Shown piece after piece: positions 50,674 through 59,547 of a stretch of DNA of 64,000 nt. The position numbers and the translations under genes are program-made. Location: assembly GCA_022826965.1 (NCBI GenBank), contig JAJDTU010000011.1, positions 1 through 64,000 on the forward strand, in the 5' to 3' direction. Under the pieces are notes generated by a model that had not been told where the DNA came from, ran no database searches, and worked only from the letters and a program-made list of their open reading frames with translations. Each line of letters starts with the position of its first letter. The first letter of the stretch is position 1. The stretch is from Dehalococcoidia bacterium. Its GTDB lineage: Bacteria > Chloroflexota > Dehalococcoidia > Bin125.

Positions 50674-52062
50674 CTACAACCACGCCGGTTCGTGCGTCCC
50701 CGGCTTCACCGTCCGACCCCACCTCGGAGCCATGTCGCTGAACTGAATTGGGAAGCGCAGCCGCGTCAGCGTTCCGTAGTCCGAGTCCACTTCCTCGCCA
50801 TATCGCTCCGCCAGGCGATAGGCCTCCCACGGATCGGCGTCCGACCCCCGGTGCGGGGCGCCCAGTCGCAGGAACCAGGCCGCGGTCTGGCCCAGCGCCA
50901 CCTTGACGTGCCAGCTCCCGCCCTCGATCGCTCGGCGTCTGAGCGCCTCCAGCACGCCGTACGCGCCCCAGTAGCCGGTGCCGTAGTCGTTGAACGCCGA
51001 GGCGAGGCCATTGCCGAATTGCTGTGTCGGGTCGTCGTGAGTTAACTGGTGAAGACCGCATGCGGCCTGGACGGAGTGGTCGTATCCGCGCTTTTCTCGC
51101 CAGGGACCGAACTGGCCGAAGGCGTTCTCGGAGACGTAGATAGTCCCCGGCCGCCGCTCCGCCAGCGCCTCGGGGCTGAGCCCGCGTCTGTCGAGCGAAC
51201 GCGCACGGTACGACTGGCTGAAGACATCGGCCCCGTCAATCAGGCTCCACATCGCCTCCATCCCCTCGGTGGTTTCGAGATCGATGTACGCGCGGCGCTT
51301 GCCGTGACCGGTATCGGCTTGCGACGACACGCCGTCCGGTACATGCGGCGAGCCCACATGCAACACGTCGGCGCCGAGCGCCGCGAGCGTCCTGCCGTTC
51401 ACCGGACCGGCGAGAATCCGCGTGTTGTCAAGCACCCGAACACCGTTCAACTGCAACCCGCCACCCGCGATCGGTTTCGCTGGCGAGTCACCGATCTTCT
51501 CGATGATCACCGCGGGCGAATCGGCCAGCAGCCGGCCCTGAGGATGGGTCAACCACTCCTCGGGCGCGCGGATCATCACGCCCGGAAGCTGCGCCTCGAC
51601 CAGTCGGGCTTCGAGGTCTCGCGCGTCATGGCCTGCGACATGCTCGGCGAGCGAGTCCACCGTGCAGCCCAGGGCCTCGAGCGAGCGCTCGATCAGGTGC
51701 GGGAAGCTGTTGAGCAGATGAAGATGGCGACCGTCTCGTGTCGGGAAAATCCCGTCGCCGGCGGGAAATCCATCCTCGGGAGGCTGGTAAGCGAGCTCGC
51801 CGTCGATCTTCAGCACCCACAGCGACGAAATTCCAACTACAGCATGGCCAATGTTGATTTCGACGGACTGGCGTCTTCCGGTCTGTCCGTAGTGGATCTC
51901 ATCAACGACGCCTGCGATGTTGCCGAGGATCGTCGAGATGCCGGCGCCGAGACGCAGCGGCGACGGGTAGATTGGGTCACCGTCGCCGCTAAACCGGATC
52001 TCCGACGACGTCGGCTCGATTCGCGCCGCTCGGGAAATGGCTTCGAACTCGGCGCGGTCCAC
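50674..52062 (-). CDS. family III CoA-transferase, permuted domain order (paralogue)
   Basis: Protein of 462 aa, alignable over its whole length with the next gene downstream: same permuted order, Rossmann block LQLNGVRVLDNTRILAGP, FGPWREKRGYDHS and catalytic Asp359 in FNDYGTGYWGAYGV. GTG start with AAGGGGA upstream. The two genes are a tandem duplication that has diverged moderately; the most conserved blocks include the C-terminal PRWGRTVKPGTHEPAWL (PRWGRTVKPGSHEAVWL in the paralogue). They may form a heteromer or have split substrate ranges. A TAGCCT box lies about 40 nt upstream, as for its paralogue. Confidence 0.85.
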   Translation of the reverse strand: MDRAEFEAISRAARIEPTSSEIRFSGDGDPIYPSPLRLGAGISTILGNIAGVVDEIHYGQTGRRQSVEINIGHAVVGISSLWVLKIDGELAYQPPEDGFPAGDGIFPTRDGRHLHLLNSFPHLIERSLEALGCTVDSLAEHVAGHDARDLEARLVEAQLPGVMIRAPEEWLTHPQGRLLADSPAVIIEKIGDSPAKPIAGGGLQLNGVRVLDNTRILAGPVNGRTLAALGADVLHVGSPHVPDGVSSQADTGHGKRRAYIDLETTEGMEAMWSLIDGADVFSQSYRARSLDRRGLSPEALAERRPGTIYVSENAFGQFGPWREKRGYDHSVQAACGLHQLTHDDPTQQFGNGLASAFNDYGTGYWGAYGVLEALRRRAIEGGSWHVKVALGQTAAWFLRLGAPHRGSDADPWEAYRLAERYGEEVDSDYGTLTRLRFPIQFSDMAPRWGRTVKPGTHEPAWL

Positions 52063-52144
52063 GTTGGGTCCCCTTCGCAGGCGTCGCGGCGCAGGCTAGC
52101 GATCGTGGCTCCATATGCTGCCAGCACACAGGCATCGGCCGAGG

Positions 52145-53395
52145 ATGGAATGCGTGGCTTTCGAAATCGACCCCGGCCGTGCCGATCCCCTCTGGGCTCT
52201 CGCGAGCAGTCGCGGGCTCAGCCGCCGCCGCTTCCTGGCGCTATTGCTGGCCGGTGGCGCAGCCGCCGTCCTGGCAGCCTGCGGCGACGAGATTCCTGAG
52301 TGGTCTGCTGATTCCCAACGGGCCCAGCCCGCGGAGTTCCCGCTGGTCTTCAAGGATTCGACCCCGTTCATCGACCACGGTCAAGCGGGACTGGAATCTC
52401 GGCTTGAACTGCAGTCCGGGCCGGCGACGCCGAATGAGCTGTTCTTCGTGCGCAACAACTCGCGAAGTGTCGATCTTGCTCTCAGCGCCTGGTCGCTGAG
52501 GATTGAGGGCGATGCGGTCGATCAACCAATGGAGCTGAGCCACGACGACATCCTCCGCTTGCCCCAACGCACCATGACTTCATATCTGGAGTGTGCCGGA
52601 AACCACCGGGTCATGTTCGACCTCCTGCACGGTCGAGCCGCCAGCGGCACGCAGTGGGGACGAGGCGCGATCGGCAGCGCCGAGTGGACGGGCGCATCGT
52701 TGGTCGACGTCCTCACGCTGGCCGGCGTCACCACCGATGCGCTCAGCGTGCTGCTGGTTGGTCTGGATCGGGAATCGCCCGAGGCTGGATTCCAGCGCGC
52801 CATGCCGATCGAGAAGGCATTGCATCCCGACACCCTGGTCGCACATCGGATGAACGGTGAGCCGCTGCCCAAGGACCACGGGTATCCCTTGCGCGCGATT
52901 GTGCCCGGCTGGGTCGGCTCATCGCAAATCAAGTGGCTCGGTCGGGTCGTCGTCTCCGCGAAGCCCCAATGGACACGGAACAACACCACCTCGTACGTGC
53001 TGATCGGCGACGAGTATGAGCCGCAGGGCGAGGCAAAGGGTCCAGTCGTGACGGTGCAGTCGATCAAGAGCGCCCTGGCGCTGCCTTGGCCGGCCGCGAT
53101 GGAGCGGGGACACCGCCAACTCAGCGGCTACGCGCATTCGCCCCATGGTGATATCTCGGTGGTTGAGTGGAGCGACGACTATGGCGCTTCGTGGCATCCG
53201 GCGGCACTGACAGGCCAACAGGTGGACTATGGATGGGCACAGTTCCACTTCGAATGGGAGGCGACCACCGGCGAGCACACCATCACGACCCGGGCGACCG
53301 ACGTTGAGGGCAATACGCAGCCGGCTTCGGTGCCCTTCAACGAGAAGGGCTACCTGTTCAATCAGCCGTTGCCGCACCCAGTTTCGGTGACCTGA
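52145..53395 (+). CDS. Tat-exported sulfite-oxidase-like molybdopterin enzyme
   Basis: Protein of about 416 aa. The N-terminus has a twin-arginine signal with a lipobox, LSRRRFLALLLAGGAAAV then LAAC, so it is probably a lipid-anchored extracytoplasmic enzyme. The sulfite-oxidase domain carries the Mo-binding Cys in YLECAGNHR (Cys150), followed by KDHGYPLRAIVPGW and a Mo-co dimerisation domain at the C-terminus (EWSDDYGASWHPA). Start is ATG 52145; GTG 52154 with GAGGA eight bases upstream is an alternative. Electrons would go to a cytochrome not encoded here. Substrate may be sulfite or another small oxyanion. Confidence 0.9.
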   Translation: MECVAFEIDPGRADPLWALASSRGLSRRRFLALLLAGGAAAVLAACGDEIPEWSADSQRAQPAEFPLVFKDSTPFIDHGQAGLESRLELQSGPATPNELFFVRNNSRSVDLALSAWSLRIEGDAVDQPMELSHDDILRLPQRTMTSYLECAGNHRVMFDLLHGRAASGTQWGRGAIGSAEWTGASLVDVLTLAGVTTDALSVLLVGLDRESPEAGFQRAMPIEKALHPDTLVAHRMNGEPLPKDHGYPLRAIVPGWVGSSQIKWLGRVVVSAKPQWTRNNTTSYVLIGDEYEPQGEAKGPVVTVQSIKSALALPWPAAMERGHRQLSGYAHSPHGDISVVEWSDDYGASWHPAALTGQQVDYGWAQFHFEWEATTGEHTITTRATDVEGNTQPASVPFNEKGYLFNQPLPHPVSVT

Positions 53396-53450
53396 GCCCG
53401 GCTCCCCTGCGTTACCCTTGCCCGAGCTACAAGCTCTGGGAGGGACTGCG

Positions 53451-54545
53451 ATGCGCGCTGCTGTACTTGAGGCTCCGAACACGCCGCTGCTAATCAAGGA
53501 TCTGGTCCAGGACGAACCGCACTACGGCGAAGTCCGGGTCAAGATGGACGCAGCCGGCATCTGTGCCTCCGACCACCACATCATGGAGGGCACGGCCTCG
53601 TTCCCGCTGCCCTCGGTGCTTGGCCACGAGGGCGCCGGCACCATCGAGGAGGTCGGCCCCGGCGTCACGAGTCTGAAGCCCGGTGACCGCTGCATCCTCT
53701 CCTTCGTCACCCCGTGCGGTCAGTGCCCAACCTGCCGCCGCGGCCAACCCCAACTCTGCGATCTCCATCAGGCCACAGGTTCACGTCTCCTCGATGGCAG
53801 CGTCCGTCTGCACGACGATGCCGGTCGTGAGATCTTCCAGATGGGCAAGCTCGGCGTCTTCGGTGAACACGTCGTGACCGCGCAGCAGGCCTGTTTCCCG
53901 ATCCCCGATCAGGTGCCGATGGAGGTGGCCGCCCTGATCGGCTGCTCCGTCACCACCGGCATCGGCGCGGTGATCAATCAACCGACCGCGCGGGCCGGCA
54001 TGACCGTCGCCGTGATCGGCGCCGGCGGCGTCGGACTCAACGCAATCCAGGGCGCGAGGATGCTCAATGCGAGCAAGATCATCGCCGTCGACATCCACGA
54101 CCACAAGCTCGAGTTCGCCCGCCGCTTTGGGGCGACGGACACGGTCAACGCGCGCAATGTGAACGCCGCCGCTGCCGTGGTGGAGCTCTCCAACGGCGGC
54201 GTCGACTTCGCCTTCGACACGTTCGGTTCCGACGTCACCGCCAACCAAGTCTTCGAGTCCCTGGGCAAAGGCGGCACCGGAGTGATCGTCGGACTCGCGC
54301 CAACCGAGACCGTCGGTTCGTTCGACCTCGTCGACATGGTGCGCAAGCAGAAGACGATGGTCGGCTCCTACTACGGCTCCGCCTCGCCGCATCGCACCTT
54401 CGAAGTCCTCGTCGACGCCTACGTCAGCGGCCGAATCGACATCGACCACATCGTCCAGCGCAAGTACGCGCTCGACGAAATCAACGAAGCCTTCCAGGCC
54501 CTCGAGCGCGGCGAAGACGGCCGCGGCGTAATCGTCTACGACTGA
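53451..54545 (+). CDS. zinc-dependent alcohol dehydrogenase
   Basis: Medium-chain NAD(P) dehydrogenase of 364 aa. Catalytic zinc ligands: Cys in AGICASDHH and GHEGAG; structural zinc lobe CGQCPTCRRGQPQLC. The cofactor motif VIGAGGVGLNAIQGARM is near 185. ATG 53451 is fixed by GGGAGG upstream. Sequence is closest to class III/aryl-alcohol-type dehydrogenases. Substrate unknown. Confidence 0.93.
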   Translation: MRAAVLEAPNTPLLIKDLVQDEPHYGEVRVKMDAAGICASDHHIMEGTASFPLPSVLGHEGAGTIEEVGPGVTSLKPGDRCILSFVTPCGQCPTCRRGQPQLCDLHQATGSRLLDGSVRLHDDAGREIFQMGKLGVFGEHVVTAQQACFPIPDQVPMEVAALIGCSVTTGIGAVINQPTARAGMTVAVIGAGGVGLNAIQGARMLNASKIIAVDIHDHKLEFARRFGATDTVNARNVNAAAAVVELSNGGVDFAFDTFGSDVTANQVFESLGKGGTGVIVGLAPTETVGSFDLVDMVRKQKTMVGSYYGSASPHRTFEVLVDAYVSGRIDIDHIVQRKYALDEINEAFQALERGEDGRGVIVYD

Positions 54546-54586
54546 GACGCAGAAGAAGCCCAAAGGATGGGAACAGAAGACCTCGA

Positions 54587-55690
54587 GTGAGGCTCGCCCA
54601 CACGACTGGGACGACACGAAACCGATGGCAAGGCTGGGCCTCTGGAGCAGTTGACACGGTGGTACGCACGGCCGGGGCTGTTGCCGTGTTGCTCGTAGTC
54701 GGCGCGCTCCTTGCACTTGTTGCGAGTTGCAACGGAGACCAAGCACAAGATGTGGCCGACGTTGCCGAGAAAGAGGCACCGGCCGATTCACCGCCTCACA
54801 GCCAAGAGGAACAGTCCAAGCAAGCCCAGTCGTCCGTCGAGATCGAAGAGCAGCAGCATCACGAATTCGAGCCGGTGCCGCCGCCTGAAGATGTCCCATT
54901 GCCAACGGGTCGATACTCCGTTGTGTCTGTCGGAGGTGCGACTCGTTGTGCAATCCGGACATCCGGAGAGACTGTTTGCGGCGGTCGACTTTGGGGCGCC
55001 GGGGTCTCGATTCCCAGCGTCCGGTTCTTAGCACTGACGACCGGACATGGCAATGCGTGCGGCTTGGACGCTAACGGCGAGATCAGGTGCTGGGGCCGAT
55101 ACGCTCCGCGACCGCTCAGTAGCGAGCGCGAGCTACGGTTCGCGTCGATCAGCCAGTACCACACTCGCTTGTGCGGCATCACGCTGGACGGCGATGTCGC
55201 TTGTTGGGGTCATGAGGAGTATGACGAGAACCAGGCGCCGCTGGGCGGGTTTGTCAGCCTGGACGTGCACTGGGGTCGCAGCTGTGGAGTGCGGGATAAC
55301 GGCACTCTCGTGTGTTGGGGAAGGGCATACCGACGTGGGCCTCCGACCACAGGCGGATTCGTCCAAGTGAGTGTGGGCGAAGGCTTCGCCTGCGCACTGA
55401 CCGCGGAAGGTCAAGCGGTCTGTTGGGGTGGCAACGCTACGGGGGCAACTGACCCTCCGAGCCAGGTGAGATTCAGGATGCTCAGCGCCGGTAGCACCCA
55501 TGTCTGTGGATTGACGACAGACGAAGAGATCCTGTGTTGGGGCGCTGATGCTCAAGGGCAGTTGGATGCGCCGTCCGGCCGGTTCGCTGCGATCGATGCG
55601 GGCGCAGACAAAACTTGCGCGTTGACGGCCGCGGGCCAACTGGTCTGCTGGGGCGATGACGAGGAAGCGTTCACCGAGTATGGGGCATAG
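54587..55690 (+). CDS. RCC1-like beta-propeller lipoprotein with paired Cys
   Basis: Protein of 367 aa. An N-terminal membrane/signal region ends in a lipobox LVASC (about 44-48), then a charged Glu/Gln/Pro linker (to about 105). Seven blades follow, each with a pattern C-[AG]-x6-[GE]-x3-C(WG), for example CALTAEGQAVCWG and CGVRDNGTLVCWG. RCC1 repeats are normally Cys-free, so two Cys per blade suggest disulfides in an exposed location. GTG start. Function unknown; surface binding or scaffolding is likely. Confidence 0.85.
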   Translation: MRLAHTTGTTRNRWQGWASGAVDTVVRTAGAVAVLLVVGALLALVASCNGDQAQDVADVAEKEAPADSPPHSQEEQSKQAQSSVEIEEQQHHEFEPVPPPEDVPLPTGRYSVVSVGGATRCAIRTSGETVCGGRLWGAGVSIPSVRFLALTTGHGNACGLDANGEIRCWGRYAPRPLSSERELRFASISQYHTRLCGITLDGDVACWGHEEYDENQAPLGGFVSLDVHWGRSCGVRDNGTLVCWGRAYRRGPPTTGGFVQVSVGEGFACALTAEGQAVCWGGNATGATDPPSQVRFRMLSAGSTHVCGLTTDEEILCWGADAQGQLDAPSGRFAAIDAGADKTCALTAAGQLVCWGDDEEAFTEYGA

Positions 55691-55704
55691 CCGGCAGTTC
55701 GCCG

Positions 55705-56799
55705 CTACTCCAGCGTCGCGATGTGCTGACTCTTGACCAGATCCCAGTCGATCTCGGAGCCCAGTCCCGGCTCCGTCGGCGCTGAGACCATGCCGCCCGA
55801 CATGTCGATGTCCTCGACCAGCCCGTAGAGAAAGCCGCCGGTCGAGGGGAAGTACTCGAAGAACTCGCAGTTCGGCACAGCCATCGTGACGTGCAGGTTC
55901 GCGACGTTGTTGAGGCTGTTGCCGCCGTGGTGAATCTCGCACTTCATCTGGAAGCCCTCGGCCAGATGGCAGAGACGCACCAGCGGCGTGATCCCGCCAG
56001 TCACCGCGACATCGCCGCGCAGGATGTCGGTCGCGTACTGCGTGATCCACTGAGTCATCCCGTAGTACCGACCCGGCGCGTACTCCGTCGACATGATTGG
56101 AATGTCCAGCTTCTGGTGCAGCTTCACGTAGCTGTACAGATCCTCCTCGACCAGCGGGTCCTCGTACCAGTAGAAGTCCAGATCCTCGATCGCCCGCCCG
56201 ACCCTCACCGCATCCTCGTACTGATACGACCACATGCTGTCCAGCATCAGGATCATCTCGTCGCCGACCGCCTCACGAACCGCCTGGCAGATCTTGATGT
56301 CCGCCTTTGGCTCGCCATGCGGATGCAGCTTGTGCGCGATCCAGCCGTCCGACTGAAACTCCAACGCCTCCTGCACGTACTCCTCCGGCGACTCCCACCA
56401 CGCGGTCGACGAGTAGATCGGTACCTCGTCCTTGCACGTCCCCAGCAACCGATGAATCGGCTGACCCGCCAGCTTCCCGTTGATGTCCCACAGCGCAATG
56501 TCGATCGCACCGATCGCCGCCGTCGACACCGCCCGATTCTGCTTGTAGCAATCCGCCCAGATCCGACCGATGTCCTGCGGATTCTTCCCAATCACCCGAG
56601 GCTTCAGCACATCGATCAGCACCTGAGCATGGTGCTGAGGCCGCGACAGGAACGCATTCCCGACAACCCCGGCGTCCGTCTCCACACTCACCACCGAGAG
56701 CTGGTTCGCTCCCCCAAACCGCATCCCCGATCCAACCCGCCAGTTCGGAGTCTCCCAGTTGAAGACATCAATCTTGACATCCGTGATCGTGGTGTTCAT
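55705..56799 (-). CDS. enolase-superfamily (mandelate racemase/muconate lactonizing) enzyme
   Basis: Protein of 364 aa with an N-terminal capping domain and a TIM barrel. Metal ligands: Asp in LMLDSMWSY, Glu in FYWYEDPLVEED and Glu in PIMSTEYAPG. A basic residue in IAHKLHPHG takes the KxK position as K-x-H, and MKCEIHHGGNS gives a late His. This pattern is found in acid sugar dehydratases and related racemases. It follows the enoyl-CoA hydratase gene by 15 nt. Substrate cannot be told. Confidence 0.92.
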   Translation of the reverse strand: MNTTITDVKIDVFNWETPNWRVGSGMRFGGANQLSVVSVETDAGVVGNAFLSRPQHHAQVLIDVLKPRVIGKNPQDIGRIWADCYKQNRAVSTAAIGAIDIALWDINGKLAGQPIHRLLGTCKDEVPIYSSTAWWESPEEYVQEALEFQSDGWIAHKLHPHGEPKADIKICQAVREAVGDEMILMLDSMWSYQYEDAVRVGRAIEDLDFYWYEDPLVEEDLYSYVKLHQKLDIPIMSTEYAPGRYYGMTQWITQYATDILRGDVAVTGGITPLVRLCHLAEGFQMKCEIHHGGNSLNNVANLHVTMAVPNCEFFEYFPSTGGFLYGLVEDIDMSGGMVSAPTEPGLGSEIDWDLVKSQHIATLE

Positions 56800-56814
56800 T
56801 CTCTTCTCGATTCT

Positions 56815-57627
56815 CTATCTGCCCCGGAACTGCGCCGGACGCTTCTCCAGGAAACTGTCGATCCCCTCCTGCCGATCCTCGCTCTGCCCCGTCACGCCCA
56901 GACCCCACGCCTCACGCTCGACCTGCATGTCGAACGTTGACGCCTGGTTGTTGACCAGGCGCTTCGTCAACTCGATCGCCAACGACGGACCACGCGCGAT
57001 CTTCTCCGCCAGCGCGATCGCCTCCTCGACCAGCGACTCCGGATCCAGCGTCCGGTTCGTCAACCCGTAGCGCTCCGCCTCGGCCGCGTGGATCGGCTCG
57101 CCCGTGTACATGAACTCCAGCGCCCGACCCTTGCCCAGCATCTGCGGCAGATAAAACGTGCTCCCCGTGTCCGGTGTGATCGCCCGATGCACAAACGCCG
57201 AGATGAACCGCGCATTCGTCGACGCCAGGCGGATATCGCAGGCCAGCGCCAACGACATCCCCGCCCCCGCCGCCGCACCATTCACCGCCGCCACGATCGG
57301 CTTCGGATAATCGTTCAACGTCGAGAACAGCACCCCGTAATGCCCGATCGGCGCCTCCTTGTGCCGCCGATACCCGCTCGCCTCGTCCAACTCATCCGAC
57401 AGCTTCCGCATCGCCGCCCCACCCGACACATCCGCCCCCGCACAGAACCCCCGCCCCGCCCCCGTAATCACCATCGCCTTCACCGAGTCGTCATGCCGAG
57501 TCGACTCCAACACATCCAAAAGCTCAAACACCAGCCGAGGCCCCATCGCATTCATCTTCTCAGGCCGATTCAAAGTCACCACCGCCACATCATGCTCAAC
57601 CACCAGCGTCAGATCCTCGTAAGCCAT
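56815..57627 (-). CDS. enoyl-CoA hydratase/isomerase (crotonase family)
   Basis: Crotonase-fold protein of 270 aa. The oxyanion-hole block GAGRGFCAGADVSGG is near 59-73 and the second block AAVNGAAAGAGMSLALACD near 106-124; the following region lacks an obvious classical second catalytic Glu (LASTNARFISAFVHR), so isomerase or other crotonase chemistry is possible. ATG 57627 has GGAGG upstream (GTG 57630 in frame). It is the upstream partner of the enolase-superfamily gene. Confidence 0.9.
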   Translation of the reverse strand: MAYEDLTLVVEHDVAVVTLNRPEKMNAMGPRLVFELLDVLESTRHDDSVKAMVITGAGRGFCAGADVSGGAAMRKLSDELDEASGYRRHKEAPIGHYGVLFSTLNDYPKPIVAAVNGAAAGAGMSLALACDIRLASTNARFISAFVHRAITPDTGSTFYLPQMLGKGRALEFMYTGEPIHAAEAERYGLTNRTLDPESLVEEAIALAEKIARGPSLAIELTKRLVNNQASTFDMQVEREAWGLGVTGQSEDRQEGIDSFLEKRPAQFRGR

Positions 57628-58027
57628 CACAGCCTCCTTCAGCTACGACCCCATACTATTGCCTACCGCTTTCCCCTCTCCCCCCGCGCCGGAACCCCTC
57701 ACCCGCTGCGCGGGAGCTCCCCTTCGAAAGGGGAGCAAATTCCGAATCCCGTCCTCGCAAAACGCCGAGCCGCCCCCTCCGAATTTCTCCCCCGTTCCAA
57801 GGGGGAGATGTCGCGAAGCGACAGAGGGGGTTCCCCGCCGGCGAACCCTCAACCCCCGCGCGGGAACCCCTCACCCGCTCCGCGGGAGCTCCCCTTCGAA
57901 AGGGGAGCAAATTCCGAATCCCGTCCCCGCACCGAGCCGAGCCGCCCCTCCGAATTTCTCCCCCGTTCCAAGGGGGAGATGTCCCGAAGGGACAGAGGGG
58001 GCTCCCCGCGACAGAGGGGCCTCCCCC
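57628..58027. repeat. two composite inverted repeats and fragments (57691-58026)
   Basis: Copies at 57691-57835 and 57862-58006 each contain CCCGCTNCGCGGG, then GCTCCCC-TTCGAAA-GGGGAGC and AAATTCCGAA, about 40 nt of variable spacer, then TTCTCCCCC-GTTCCAA-GGGGGAG and TGTCGCGAAGCGACA (or TGTCCCGAAGGGACA), ending GAGGGGGNTCCCC. A partial third tail (58009-58026) abuts the stop codon of the SDR gene. The array separates the SDR and enoyl-CoA hydratase genes. Confidence 0.9.
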
Positions 58028-58807
58028 TCACACCTTGTAACCACCATCCACCGAGATCACCTGACCCGTAATCCCCGCCGACTCCGGCGCCGCCAACAAC
58101 GCCGCCATCGGACCCAGCTCCTCCGGCTCCAACACCCGATTCTGCAGATTCTCCGCCGCCCGCATCGCGTGCGCCTCCTCCGCGCTAATCCCCGCCGCCT
58201 TGCCCATCGCCTCCCAGTCGACCAGCGCCGTGTTCGTCCAACCAGGACACAGACAGTTCACTGTGATCCCGTACGCCGCCGTGTCGTGCGCCAGCGCCCG
58301 AGTAAACCCGATCAACCCGTGCTTCGCCGTCGAGTACGCCAGCGCCCCGCCCGACCGCTTCGCATAGCCCGACCCGATCGTCAAAATCCGCCCATAGCCC
58401 GACTCCCGCATATGCGGCAGCGCCTCCCGAGTCGTCCAGTACGCCGACGTCAGGTTCAGCGCCAGGTTCGCCTCGAACACATCGTCGTCATGCGTGAACG
58501 GATCCTGCGACCCCCGCAAAGGAGCGCCGCCGCCCACATTGTTCACCAGGATGTCGCACGCCCCGAACTCCGCCACCGCCCGACGCACCGGCTCCTTCGA
58601 CGCATCCCGGTCCAGCGCATCCGCCACCACCGCCAACCCCCGACGCCCAATCGCCTCAACCTCCCCCACCACCCCCTCAAGCTGCCCCAGCGTCCGAGAC
58701 GACACCACCACATCCGCCCCCCACCGAGCCATCTCCAGAGCAATCGCCCGCCCAATCCCCCGTCCACCCCCAGTCACCACCGCCGTCTTACCATCCAGGC
58801 TCCCCAT
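58028..58807 (-). CDS. short-chain dehydrogenase/reductase (SDR)
   Basis: NAD(P)-dependent oxidoreductase of 259 aa. Cofactor motif TGGGRGIGRAIALEM at 12-26, NNVGGG near 90, catalytic Ser in IGSGYAKRSG and the Tyr-x3-Lys in AYSTAKHG. The C-terminus ends ISVDGGYKV. ATG 58807 is chosen because the in-frame extension upstream (to 58963) only translates a repeat element. It probably belongs to the same catabolic set as the downstream hydratase and enolase-type genes despite the repeat array between them. Confidence 0.93.
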   Translation of the reverse strand: MGSLDGKTAVVTGGGRGIGRAIALEMARWGADVVVSSRTLGQLEGVVGEVEAIGRRGLAVVADALDRDASKEPVRRAVAEFGACDILVNNVGGGAPLRGSQDPFTHDDDVFEANLALNLTSAYWTTREALPHMRESGYGRILTIGSGYAKRSGGALAYSTAKHGLIGFTRALAHDTAAYGITVNCLCPGWTNTALVDWEAMGKAAGISAEEAHAMRAAENLQNRVLEPEELGPMAALLAAPESAGITGQVISVDGGYKV

Positions 58808-58850
58808 ATCGCCCACCTTTCCTATCCGAAACTGGCCGCAGGATAGCGCC

Positions 58851-58999
58851 GGAGAACCCCTCACCCGCTCCGCGGGAGCTCCCCTTCGAAAGGGGAGCAA
58901 ATTCCGAATCCCGTCCGCGCACAACGCCAAGCCGTCCCCTTCCGAATTTCTCCCCCGTTCCAAGGGGGAGATGTCGCGAAGCGACAGAGGGGGCTCCCC
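58851..58999. repeat. composite inverted repeat
   Basis: Complete copy: CCCGCTCCGCGGG, GCTCCCCTTCGAAAGGGGAGC, spacer, TTTCTCCCCCGTTCCAAG then GGGGGAG, TGTCGCGAAGCGACA, GAGGGGGCTCCCC. It lies between the divergent SDR and small coiled-coil genes. Confidence 0.9.
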
Positions 59000-59037
59000 C
59001 CGTCGCGCTACCCTGATCCCGAGGAGAACCGCCGACC

Positions 59038-59340
59038 ATGGTCACCATGACGCGCGAACTGGAACGCGGCCTGATCGAGGCCGGCGTGCCCGAGGACCAG
59101 GCTGGGCGAGTCGCTGACGCGCTCGGCGAACAGTTCGATCAGCTCGCCACCAGGCAGGACGTGCACCATACGGAAGAGCGCCTGTACCAGCGAATCAACG
59201 ATGTCAATGACAACCTGCAGCGCCAGATGGAGTCAATGGAACGCACCATGTGGCGCATCTTCCTCGGTCTCGGCACGATCATGCTGGCCATGTTCGGAGC
59301 AGTCTTCGGCGCACTCATGTACGCCGTCTTCGGCAGCTAG
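59038..59340 (+). CDS. small coiled-coil membrane protein (DUF1640/CCDC90-like)
   Basis: A 100-aa protein: an N-terminal helical domain ending VPEDQAGRVADALGEQ, a coiled coil with heptads (LATRQDVHHTEERLYQRIND region) and one C-terminal membrane helix (FLGLGTIMLAMFGAVFGALM). This plan matches small bacterial proteins related to DUF1640/CCDC90, whose function is unknown. GAGGAG lies about ten bases before ATG 59038. A second member of the family follows after one composite repeat. Confidence 0.75.
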   Translation: MVTMTRELERGLIEAGVPEDQAGRVADALGEQFDQLATRQDVHHTEERLYQRINDVNDNLQRQMESMERTMWRIFLGLGTIMLAMFGAVFGALMYAVFGS

Positions 59341-59355
59341 GTAGCGCCCCCCACC

Positions 59356-59524
59356 GGAACCCCTCACCCGCTTCGCGGGAGCTCCCCTTCGAAAGGGGAG
59401 CAAATTCAGATCGCATCTACCGCGATGCATCGAAACGCCCCAACGAAACTTCTCCCCCCTCCGATCTCCTCTCCCCCCGCGCCAGCGGGGGGAGATGTCA
59501 CGTAGTGACAGAGGGGGGCACGCC
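59356..59524. repeat. composite inverted repeat, diverged copy
   Basis: Left half CCCGCTTCGCGGG and GCTCCCCTTCGAAAGGGGAGC; right half with a C6/G6 stem (CTCCCCCCGCGCCAGCGG) and TGTCACGTAGTGACA. The inner pair is A-T here. Confidence 0.88.
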
Positions 59525-59534
59525 CCTCCCGACC

Positions 59535-59540
59535 TATACT
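59535..59540 (+). promoter_or_regulatory. TATACT box 7 nt before ATG 59548
   Basis: TATACT, seven bases, ATG, just beyond the repeat end. Candidate leaderless promoter and the best match to a consensus -10 in the window. Confidence 0.55.
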
Positions 59541-59547
59541 CAACCCC

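Noticed and set aside
57659-58846. Long plus-strand frame across repeats and SDR antisense
   Set aside because: Pro/Arg-rich shadow of the repeat array and of the SDR gene; no start signal or domain.
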